Positions 1-7,752 of a stretch of 13,044 bases of DNA are shown piece by piece. Origin of the DNA: Saprospiraceae bacterium (GTDB lineage Bacteria; Bacteroidota; Bacteroidia; Chitinophagales; Saprospiraceae); contig JAGOIB010000039.1 in the NCBI GenBank assembly GCA_017995875.1, forward strand, positions 3,245-16,288, written 5' to 3'. The position numbers and the translations under genes were made by a program. The notes beneath the pieces were generated by a model. The model made no database searches. It was not told the DNA's origin and saw only the letters and a list, made by a program, of their open reading frames with translations. Every line of letters begins with the position of its first letter. Within the stretch, counting starts at the first letter, position 1.

Positions 1-32
1 AAAAGTCTTAACGTTTCCCGGTTTAAATGATG

Positions 33-40
33 TACCTTTG
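33..40 (+). promoter_or_regulatory. Bacteroidota -7 promoter box for pyrG
   Basis: The sequence TACCTTTG matches the Bacteroidota -7 consensus TAnnTTTG exactly. It ends 25 bases before the pyrG ATG, so the expected transcript start lies near 44-47 with a short leader. I could not find a convincing TTG/TTTG -33 element at the usual distance, so the call rests on the -7 box and its position. Confidence 0.55.
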
Positions 41-50
41 TACCCCGTAG

Positions 51-1730
<1,680 letters not shown>

Positions 1731-1746
1731 TAAAGACGGTTTTGAA

Positions 1747-2331
1747 TCAATGGAGTGCAGGCCTGAGAGGAAGGTCCCGGATGATGGAAGCTTCTTTATC
1801 AACCCACCATGCCAGGCGTTTGTATACTTTCTCTTCAGGAAAATAATGGAGCGCCATTTTTACGTAGATGTGACCGTGTTTTGCTTCGGATACCCACAGC
1901 ATTTTGTAAAACTTACTTAATTCAGCATCTTCAAGGTGATCTGCCACGAGCTTGAAGCGTTCTGCACCCCGGGTCTCCAGGACAGAAGCAATCAAAAGGC
2001 GATCAAGAAAGCGTTCTTCCAAACCATCATGTTGGTTTTTCATCAACCCCTTAATGTAAAGGTCTTCATGAATGGAATGAGCCAGTTGGATTCCCCTAGA
2101 CTGCATCACCTTATATACTTGCTGAAAGTGTTCCAGTTCTTCAACGGCTGTTTCGATCAGTTCCGGGATGATTTCAACTCTGTTTGGATATTTTGCTACG
2201 AGGCTCATTGCGGTAGCTGAGGCTTTTCGTTCGCAATCAGCATGATCCTGCAGGAAGGAGTTAAAATCAGCCAATACCGCTTCAATCCAACCGGGAGGGC
2301 TGGGTATGCCAATATCAAGATTAAGTTTCAA
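1747..2331 (-). CDS. miaE: tRNA-(ms2io6A)-hydroxylase, MiaE-type
   Basis: MiaE is a ferritin-like di-iron monooxygenase that hydroxylates the isopentenyl group of ms2i6A at tRNA position 37, next to the anticodon. The 194 residues fit the family length. Iron-ligand candidates are visible in order: Glu34 in CERKA, the pair Glu65-x-x-His68 in EELEHF, Glu119/Glu124 in LETRGAERF, and Glu149-x-x-His152 in SEAKHGH. The start is TTG at 2331. No ATG lies close upstream in frame, and the next Met is residue 43, beyond the first iron ligand, so the TTG is the best available start. The gene begins 11 bases after the stop of the upstream microprotein gene, suggesting co-transcription. Its substrate requires MiaA and MiaB, which are not in this window. 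Function is inferred from motifs and length. Confidence 0.9.
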   Translation of the reverse strand: MKLNLDIGIPSPPGWIEAVLADFNSFLQDHADCERKASATAMSLVAKYPNRVEIIPELIETAVEELEHFQQVYKVMQSRGIQLAHSIHEDLYIKGLMKNQHDGLEERFLDRLLIASVLETRGAERFKLVADHLEDAELSKFYKMLWVSEAKHGHIYVKMALHYFPEEKVYKRLAWWVDKEASIIRDLPLRPALH

Positions 2332-2342
2332 TAAAAGATGGT

Positions 2343-2468
2343 TTAACCGTAGACGGCATAAAGGACCACAATAAGCAAGACGGTTATAATTCCGAGGACG
2401 ATAAAAAACCGTTTTTCCTGTTTGTGATCACGTACTTTCCGCTGAAGACGATTTTTCGAAATGGTCAT
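2343..2468 (-). CDS. 41-residue single-pass membrane microprotein
   Basis: I do not recognise a family. The frame runs from an ATG at 2468 to a TAA at 2343-2345. It encodes a strongly basic N-terminal half (about residues 5-20: KNRLQRKVRDHKQEKR) followed by one hydrophobic helix at about 21-40 (FFIVLGIITVLLIVVL), then YAVYG and the stop. The charge pattern predicts a cytosolic N terminus and a single inner-membrane span. It ends 11 bases before miaE on the same strand, so the two may share a transcript. Support for being real: clean ATG-to-stop frame, coherent positive-inside topology, and a good fit in the otherwise empty gap between two genes. Against: it is very short, and no homologue is recalled. 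A chance ORF cannot be excluded. Confidence 0.5.
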   Translation of the reverse strand: MTISKNRLQRKVRDHKQEKRFFIVLGIITVLLIVVLYAVYG

Positions 2469-2530
2469 AAGGCGATTATTTTGTACGGGCTAAGATACAA
2501 TAATATACCATCCATCGGGTTAGCAATGAC

Positions 2531-2538
2531 TACTTTTG
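2531..2538 (+). promoter_or_regulatory. Bacteroidota -7 promoter box for the CPBP protease gene
   Basis: TACTTTTG is an exact match to TAnnTTTG. A transcript starting about 5-8 bases downstream would begin near 2543-2546. That is inside the longest open frame, which could formally start at a TTG at 2536 inside this box. The box therefore argues that translation begins further down, at 2557 or 2572. No clear -33 TTG was found at 17-23 bases upstream. Confidence 0.5.
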
Positions 2539-2571
2539 TACATGCTGCTTCCGGAAATGGTTTTTTATGAA

Positions 2572-3300
2572 ATGAAATTGTTGGACCATGTGGTAGCAGC
2601 TTTTATTTGCATTGTTGCCCCTGTACTTTCTTTTACCTCCGGCAAATTTTCAACAGAAGAAATGCAACTGGAACCGGAAGATAAAATAGGGCTGTATCAC
2701 GGCAATGCACTTTTACTCACCGTCTTCATGCTGATCGTCATTTCTATCTGGCGATTACCCGGACGGACATTGTCAGCACTTGGTATTACCTGGGCGGAAT
2801 GGAATACTCCTGTTTCATTGTTATTGCTGGCGATCTCTTGTTTTTATGCACTTGATATCTTCTTTCAATATGGCTTGCGCCGATGGCGTAAGAAATCTTT
2901 TCAGCAAAGACATGCGGCCCTAAGTTTCGTCCCTGCAGACGGAAGAGAATTATTCCATTTCGTATTCCTCGCCTTGGCAGCCGGTATCGGGGAGGAAATA
3001 ATTTTCCGTGGTTATCTTATCCATTATATCATCTTTTGGGCTGGCAACACACCGGAAGGAATACTGACAGCTTGTATTATTTCATCTGCACTATTTGCTT
3101 TTCTGCATGGCTATCAGGGATTTATATCCATGATTAAAATCTTTTTCCTTGCTATGCTTTTTGCAGGTATATATGTATTGAGCAAATCTTTGTTGCTGGT
3201 CATCATGATTCATACATTGATTGATGTATTGAGCGGATGGCTTGGTATTTATCTGTTGCGACAGATGCAACAAGAGAAAAGTTCAGAAGGGGATACCTGA
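2572..3300 (+). CDS. CPBP (CAAX-type) intramembrane glutamic protease
   Basis: This is a multi-pass membrane protein of the CPBP/Abi family, related to the eukaryotic CAAX prenyl protease Rce1. Numbered from the ATG at 2572 (242 residues), the three family motifs are present: EEIIFRG with the catalytic pair Glu141-Glu142 and Arg146; FAFLHG with His179; and HTLID with His214 and Asp218. Hydrophobic segments lie at about 5-21, 46-60, 81-98, 128-140, 148-158, 165-178, 188-201 and 206-229. The frame is open back to a TTG at 2536, with ATGs at 2542, 2557 and 2572. I chose 2572 because a -7 box occupies 2531-2538 and because MKLLDHVVA resembles usual family N termini; 2557 is also possible. Bacterial members have diverse roles (protein maturation, bacteriocin self-immunity, regulation), so the substrate is unknown. 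It stands alone between a divergent and a convergent gene. Confidence 0.88.
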   Translation: MKLLDHVVAAFICIVAPVLSFTSGKFSTEEMQLEPEDKIGLYHGNALLLTVFMLIVISIWRLPGRTLSALGITWAEWNTPVSLLLLAISCFYALDIFFQYGLRRWRKKSFQQRHAALSFVPADGRELFHFVFLALAAGIGEEIIFRGYLIHYIIFWAGNTPEGILTACIISSALFAFLHGYQGFISMIKIFFLAMLFAGIYVLSKSLLLVIMIHTLIDVLSGWLGIYLLRQMQQEKSSEGDT

Positions 3301-3315
3301 AAGCCGTGTATTAAT

Positions 3316-3332
3316 ACAGATTGCTTATCTGT
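3316..3332. terminator. Weak hairpin between convergent genes
   Basis: ACAGAT (3316-3321) and ATCTGT (3327-3332) form a 6-bp stem around a 5-base loop, in the 42-base gap between the converging protease and helicase genes. It could act in both directions, but the stem is short and AT-rich and no clean U-tract follows on either strand. This is a position-based guess. Confidence 0.3.
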
Positions 3333-3342
3333 CCTGAGCAAA

Positions 3343-4638
3343 TCAAAGCCGCATTTGCTCATAAAACTCCGTGACCCGTTCATCCACCATGATATCTCTC
3401 GGCGTCAAAGGTTTCTTGAGGAATACACCTTGCAGCGTCCTGCAGCGACTTAGCGCCACATATGTCTGTCCATGTTCGAATGCTCCCCGTCCAAGATCTA
3501 TGGCGACACGGTCATACGTTTTTCCCTGACTTTTATGGATGGTTACTGCCCATGCCAACTTCACTGGATATTGTATAAAACTCCCGATCACTTCTGTTTT
3601 TACTGCATTATCCGCCTCGGTTGAAATCGTATAGCGATTGGTCTCCCAGGTCATCTTTGGCACATCAAAGATTTCCGTTTTCCCTTCCTCGGAGGTCAAC
3701 CGTACTGTGATTTTTTCATCTTCAAGTGCCACGATAGTAGCCAGGCTTCCATTTACGAAGCGCTTTTCAGGGTCATTCCGGATCAACATGACCTGTCCAT
3801 CCACACGCAGTTCGAGCGTATAATCTGTGGGAAATATCTTTGGATTAAAATCACCTTTTACCTCCCCTGAATAGAAGTGCGAAGAAGTCGTCAGCGCCGA
3901 TAAGTGTGCGCTGTTGATTTGCTGTGCTGCCGCATTGGTACTGCAAAGCGTAAGGTAAGGTTCTTCTATATGGGCATCCGGAATATACCGTTCATTTATA
4001 CTATCCAGGTCATCATAATCAAATTGCATCGTCCGTATATTGTCCAGAAGGCGTATAAAATTCCGCTCTTTTTGACGGTATACTTTCGTCATCTCAATCA
4101 TCTGTAAGGATACCGGCCCTTTGAAGACATGCGCGGAAAAAAAATAGGCAGAAGTATATACGGTGCTGAAATATTCTCTCTCTTCCGCACTGCTGACCAC
4201 CGGAGGAAGTTGAAACAAGTCACCAAATAAAAGCATTTGCAATCCGCCAAAAGGCTGATGGGATTGCCGGTGAAGTTTTAGGGAAAAGTCTATGGCATCG
4301 ATTACATCTGCCCTGACCATAGATATCTCATCGATGATAATAGCGTCAATGGCTTTCAATAGGTTAACCAATCGCCGGTTGAGACTTATTTCTGCATGTT
4401 GCATGAGTCTCGGAGGAAACTGGAAAAAGGAATGTATGGTCTGGCCCTGAACATTCAACGCAGATATTCCGGTAGGCGAGAGCACCACAACTTTTTTGTG
4501 TGTAGTTTTTCTGAAGAGTTGTAATAAAGTGGATTTTCCGGTTCCTGCTTTCCCGGTGATAAAGAAATGGTCGTTCTGGAGTTCGAGTTGTTGAAGAATA
4601 TCCTGGAAGGATTTGTCCAGTAGCAAGGGTTCTTTCAT
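3343..4638 (-). CDS. Pif1-like superfamily 1B 5'-3' DNA helicase
   Basis: This is probably a cytosolic ATP-driven DNA helicase of the Pif1/RecD-like SF1B class, known for unwinding G-quadruplexes and stalled-fork structures. The 431 residues match the compact Bacteroides-type Pif1 proteins. Motifs in order: Walker A GKAGTGKST (29-37), motif Ia VVLSPTGISALNVQG (51-65) with TIHSFF (67-72), Walker B IIDEIS (101-106), motif III LFGDLFQLPPV (137-147), the VYRQ region (186-189), and C-terminal motifs TIHKSQGKTYD (366-376) and YVALSR (393-398). TIHSFF followed by a Pif1-signature-like stretch supports Pif1 over RecD2. All ATPase residues are intact. The ATG at 4638 overlaps the TGA of the upstream EEP gene as ATGA, so it is probably translationally coupled and lacks its own promoter. 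There is no extra N- or C-terminal domain. Confidence 0.93.
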   Translation of the reverse strand: MKEPLLLDKSFQDILQQLELQNDHFFITGKAGTGKSTLLQLFRKTTHKKVVVLSPTGISALNVQGQTIHSFFQFPPRLMQHAEISLNRRLVNLLKAIDAIIIDEISMVRADVIDAIDFSLKLHRQSHQPFGGLQMLLFGDLFQLPPVVSSAEEREYFSTVYTSAYFFSAHVFKGPVSLQMIEMTKVYRQKERNFIRLLDNIRTMQFDYDDLDSINERYIPDAHIEEPYLTLCSTNAAAQQINSAHLSALTTSSHFYSGEVKGDFNPKIFPTDYTLELRVDGQVMLIRNDPEKRFVNGSLATIVALEDEKITVRLTSEEGKTEIFDVPKMTWETNRYTISTEADNAVKTEVIGSFIQYPVKLAWAVTIHKSQGKTYDRVAIDLGRGAFEHGQTYVALSRCRTLQGVFLKKPLTPRDIMVDERVTEFYEQMRL

Positions 4639-5669
4639 GTCTTTGCTTTGACCAAAAGCACGTATACCGGAAAATGGTCGCTATAACCCCCTGCATAAAC
4701 GCCATCCGCATAGGTTCGTAAAGGGTATCCTTTGAAGGTGCCTGATTTTTGCGTCAGGTAAGGCGGATTGAAAACAACAGCTTTGTAAAAATGAAAACCG
4801 GACCCTTCTTGCGCGAGATCATTACTCAGGATGATCTGGTCAAATAAACTCCACGCATCCTGATAGGCTGTGGTGCCCAATCCTTTCCTATAAAAGTCCT
4901 CCATTGGATTGTACATATCCAAAGGCCCCATCATCTCCATTTTTCTGCCGGCACGCAAGTATTTACGTACACTGTCATTAATAGGATCATCATTGAGATC
5001 GCCCATAACGATGGATTTGGTAACAATTTTATTGTTCACCAGGCTATCCAGAAAATGACGGTTATAGGCAGCAGCAGCATTTCGCAGATGTGCAGTATTT
5101 TGTTCGCCGCCACGACGTGAAGGCCAGTGATTGACAGAAACAGAAATGCGCTCTCCATTAAACATGCCAATCGCAATCAATATATCCCTTGAATACTTGA
5201 CGGTATCTCCCGGATCATTGGTAGGAAGTGAATAATAATGAACTTGCTCCGGAGTGAAATATTTTGGCTGATACAAGAGGGCTACATCAACACCTCGCGC
5301 ATCTTTGGAGTCCTGGTGTATGATTTTGTAGCCTCGGGAAGCAATAGAAGGTTGTTTGATTAAATCTTCAAGGACAGTGATGTTTTCAATCTCGGAAACA
5401 CCCAATAGGGCAGGACCATCAGGCGTGAATTCTAATCCAATTTCACCAATCACTTTTGAAAGATGCCCGAGTTTGTCCCAGTACACATGTGAATCGTAAA
5501 GGTTAGGCCCGTTTGGGGTAAATTCAAGGTCATCCGTATCAGGACTATCAAGTGTATCAAAGAGATTTTCAAGGTTATAAAAGGCAATACAAGCTACTGT
5601 AAATTCCTTTTGGCCAATACCACTGTAAACACAGCCAATGAAGAGGAGGAAGCTCAGTATGTATCTCAT
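4635..5669 (-). CDS. Exported EEP-superfamily nuclease/phosphatase-like protein
   Basis: This belongs to the endonuclease/exonuclease/phosphatase (DNase I-like) superfamily of metal-dependent phosphodiesterases. Numbered from the ATG at 5669 (344 residues), the catalytic motifs are NLENLFD (32-38, metal-side Asn/Glu), SEIEN (92-96), NHWPSR (180-185, catalytic His), GDLNDDP (223-229) and SDHFPV (330-335, final Asp-His). Residues 1-20 form a signal peptide (basic MR, then ILSFLLFIGC). Cleavage near GIGQ is plausible; Cys13 after LFIG resembles a loose lipobox, so a lipoprotein is an alternative. The frame extends to a TTG at 5687, but that lies inside a candidate -7 box and spoils the signal peptide, so I chose 5669. 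The substrate (extracellular DNA, RNA, phospholipid or sugar phosphate) cannot be told. Its stop overlaps the Pif1 start by 4 bp. Confidence 0.88.
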   Translation of the reverse strand: MRYILSFLLFIGCVYSGIGQKEFTVACIAFYNLENLFDTLDSPDTDDLEFTPNGPNLYDSHVYWDKLGHLSKVIGEIGLEFTPDGPALLGVSEIENITVLEDLIKQPSIASRGYKIIHQDSKDARGVDVALLYQPKYFTPEQVHYYSLPTNDPGDTVKYSRDILIAIGMFNGERISVSVNHWPSRRGGEQNTAHLRNAAAAYNRHFLDSLVNNKIVTKSIVMGDLNDDPINDSVRKYLRAGRKMEMMGPLDMYNPMEDFYRKGLGTTAYQDAWSLFDQIILSNDLAQEGSGFHFYKAVVFNPPYLTQKSGTFKGYPLRTYADGVYAGGYSDHFPVYVLLVKAKT

Positions 5670-5684
5670 ACTGCGAAGATTGGT

Positions 5685-5692
5685 CAAAAATC
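5685..5692 (-). promoter_or_regulatory. Candidate -7 box for the EEP-Pif1 operon
   Basis: On the minus strand GATTTTTG differs at one position from TAnnTTTG. A TTTG at 5712-5709 lies 16 bases further upstream, a little closer than the usual -33 distance. The box is 15 bases before the ATG at 5669, placing the transcript start near 5680. Confidence 0.35.
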
Positions 5693-5834
5693 TGATTTTT
5701 TACTACTACAAATTCCCTCGAGGTCATGACTGAACAATCTTCACAGAAGTGACAGGAACCAATAGCTGCTTGCCATACAGGTGATTGAAACCAAAATATA
5801 CTTTAAATCTTCCCAATATATTAAGCACAGTTTC

Positions 5835-5842
5835 TACCTTTC
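5835..5842 (+). promoter_or_regulatory. Candidate -7 box for the tandem TMTC-like genes
   Basis: TACCTTTC differs from TAnnTTTG only at the last base. It ends 21 bases before the ATG at 5864, similar to the pyrG arrangement. No obvious TTG at -33 was found. The rest of the 5693-5834 stretch shows no ORF of note and no strong hairpin. This would be the only promoter seen for both plus-strand TMTC-like genes. Confidence 0.4.
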
Positions 5843-5863
5843 ACGTCAATTCAGCAGGCATTT

Positions 5864-7690
5864 ATGAGCAAAAACAAACGAAAACAGCCAAATTCTACTT
5901 CGCAACCCAAATCGGCCAGGAAAACCGGCAAGTCATCTTCCCCGAATATTTGGCCATGGATAATAGGTGTTTGCGCCATCACAGCCATCGCCTTTTTCCC
6001 TATGCTTTCCAATGGTTTTACCAATTGGGATGACCAGTTCTACATCACTGACAATCCATTCCTTCGCGGCCCGGATTGGGCATCCATTTTTTCAAAACCC
6101 CTGATGGCCAATTACCATCCCCTGACAGTAGCAACCCTTGCATTGAATTACCAGCTATCAGCTTTAGAACCTTTCTCCTATCACCTCGTCAACTGGTCGG
6201 TACATATTGCCAATACAGGGCTGGTCTTTTATTTCGCGTACAAACTTTCAGATCAGAAGCCTTGGGTCGGTTTGATTACCGCCCTATTGTTTGGCGTTCA
6301 TCCCATGCACGTTGAATCAGTCGCCTGGGCCAGCGAACGTAAGGACGTTCTCTTTACTTTTTTCTTCATGTTCTCTTTGATTTTCTATGACAAGTATATC
6401 CGTCAGCAAACCTGGAAGCTTTACGTCATCGCTTTCATCATGTTCTTCTTATCGTTAGTTTCAAAGCCGGCTGCTGTTTCATTGCCATTGGTTTTGTTAT
6501 TGATGGATTGGTATCGTGGCAGATCATTGACGGAAAGCAAAGCCTGGCTCGAAAAAATTCCTTTTTTCATTTTATCCCTGATTTTTGGCTTGATGACCAT
6601 CCGCTATCAGGAAGCATCAAAGGCATTTGCAGAAGCATCCTATTACCCCTTTTGGCAAAAGATTGTCTTCAGTTTTTATGGCTTTGGTGAGTATATCAAA
6701 CGAATTGTATGGCCCTTCCCACTGTCTGCCATACATCCATTTCCTGAGGCAGCTACCATACCGATATCCTATTACTTTATGATCGTAATAGGCCTTGTTG
6801 TTCTTGCACTCGCATGGTATTTCAGGAATAAAAAATATATCCTCTTTGGTGTTGGTTTTTTTGCCTTCAATATCGTATTGGTATTGCAGCTCTTAACCTT
6901 TGGCCATGCGATCATTGCCGAGCGCTACACGTATGTTCCATACATCGGTTTGTTTTTTGCAATAGCGATGATCTGGGAAATGAGTGGTCTGCAGGAAAAT
7001 CTAAAGAAGGGAGTTCTTGGTATGATATTATTAGCAGGTTTAGGATTTGCGTTCTCATCCTTCCAACATGTGAAGGTGTGGAAAGATGCAGAGTCTTTAT
7101 GGACGAATGCGATTCAGACTTATCCTGACAGTTATATGGCTCGTTCTAACCGCGGGCAGTTCCTTGCTGCCAAGAAAGCCAAGTATGAAGAAGCACTCGC
7201 GGATTATGCCATTGCCCTGAAAGCTATACCCAACGATAGTTTTTCGCTGATCAACAGGGCTACCATCTATATCAATCAACAGAATTTCCCTGCAGCACTT
7301 GCAGATGCTGACAGCCTCGTCAAATATGCACCTCGAATTGCCCAGGGTCATCTCTTCAGGGCACTTTCAATGAATGCACTGGGCAACACTGAAGAAGCAC
7401 TGATATCTTTTGACAACTGCATCCGGATAGATTCTTTTGTTGAACAAGCATGGAGCAATCGGGGCATATTGCGTTACAATAAACTTCAGGATTTTCCCGG
7501 TGCCAAGGAGGATTTTGATTATGCCATCCGGGTCGATCCAAGTAAAGGAATAAATTATAAAAACCGCGCCCGTTGTTGGATTAAATTTGGGAAGAAAGCC
7601 GAAGCATTGCGGGATCTCGAAAAGGCAAAGCAACTGGGGGTTGACGTAAATGATGACCTCATGAATGCGGCAAGAGCACTTCCGGAATGA
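5864..7690 (+). CDS. TMTC-like GT-C membrane protein with C-terminal TPRs (copy 1)
   Basis: This is a 608-residue inner-membrane protein resembling eukaryotic TMTC O-mannosyltransferases: a GT-C multi-pass domain (about 30-400) followed by about five TPR-type repeats (about 418-592). A lysine-rich cytosolic tail occupies residues 1-27. The first external loop has NWDD (54-57), the expected site of the GT-C catalytic/metal acid, then NYHPLT (83-88). HPMHVESVAW (146-155) followed by SERKD corresponds to the TMTC HP-H-EAVA signature. SKPAAV (200-205), WPFPLS (283-288) and ERYTYVP (353-359) are further family-like blocks. TPR-like units include NRG, A-ADY-IAL and AW-NRG patterns. By family analogy it moves a sugar from a polyprenyl-phosphate donor to an acceptor outside the cytoplasm; donor and acceptor are unknown. 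It is the first gene of a tandem pair. An enzymatically inactive scaffold is an alternative. Confidence 0.85.
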   Translation: MSKNKRKQPNSTSQPKSARKTGKSSSPNIWPWIIGVCAITAIAFFPMLSNGFTNWDDQFYITDNPFLRGPDWASIFSKPLMANYHPLTVATLALNYQLSALEPFSYHLVNWSVHIANTGLVFYFAYKLSDQKPWVGLITALLFGVHPMHVESVAWASERKDVLFTFFFMFSLIFYDKYIRQQTWKLYVIAFIMFFLSLVSKPAAVSLPLVLLLMDWYRGRSLTESKAWLEKIPFFILSLIFGLMTIRYQEASKAFAEASYYPFWQKIVFSFYGFGEYIKRIVWPFPLSAIHPFPEAATIPISYYFMIVIGLVVLALAWYFRNKKYILFGVGFFAFNIVLVLQLLTFGHAIIAERYTYVPYIGLFFAIAMIWEMSGLQENLKKGVLGMILLAGLGFAFSSFQHVKVWKDAESLWTNAIQTYPDSYMARSNRGQFLAAKKAKYEEALADYAIALKAIPNDSFSLINRATIYINQQNFPAALADADSLVKYAPRIAQGHLFRALSMNALGNTEEALISFDNCIRIDSFVEQAWSNRGILRYNKLQDFPGAKEDFDYAIRVDPSKGINYKNRARCWIKFGKKAEALRDLEKAKQLGVDVNDDLMNAARALPE

Positions 7691-7732
7691 GTAGCCAAAT
7701 AAGCTCGAAGGAATTTCATATGAATAGGCATT

Positions 7733-7745
7733 AAGGAAGGAAGAG
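7733..7745 (+). promoter_or_regulatory. Purine-rich ribosome binding site
   Basis: The run AAGGAAGGAAGAG ends 7 bases before the ATG at 7753 and includes AGGA/GGA cores complementary to the 16S tail. Other genes here lack such a site, so this second gene of the tandem pair may be reinitiated from an existing transcript. No -7 box is visible in the 62-base gap (7691-7752), which supports co-transcription. Confidence 0.5.
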
Positions 7746-7752
7746 TTACATT

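Noticed and set aside
2477..2483. TATTTTG as an additional plus-strand -7 box
   Set aside because: It lacks one base of the TAnnTTTG spacing, and the exact match at 2531-2538 is better placed for the downstream gene.
2490..2497. Minus-strand TATCTTAG as -7 box of the microprotein-miaE pair
   Set aside because: It has a mismatch in the TTTG core and the nearest TTG is about 26 bases upstream, outside the normal range. The operon promoter remains unidentified.
4364..4711. 115-residue minus-strand ORF across the EEP/Pif1 junction
   Set aside because: It lies in another frame wholly over two well-supported genes with intact motifs, and its predicted protein has no domain-like features.
5785..6033. 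82-residue plus-strand ORF upstream of and into the first TMTC-like gene
   Set aside because: Most of it is an out-of-frame reading of the TMTC-like N terminus; the upstream part shows no family or composition signal and precedes the likely promoter box.
7715..7724. 10-base palindrome TTCATATGAA between the tandem genes
   Set aside because: It is short and AT-rich with no spaced partner or promoter next to it, so it is compatible with chance.
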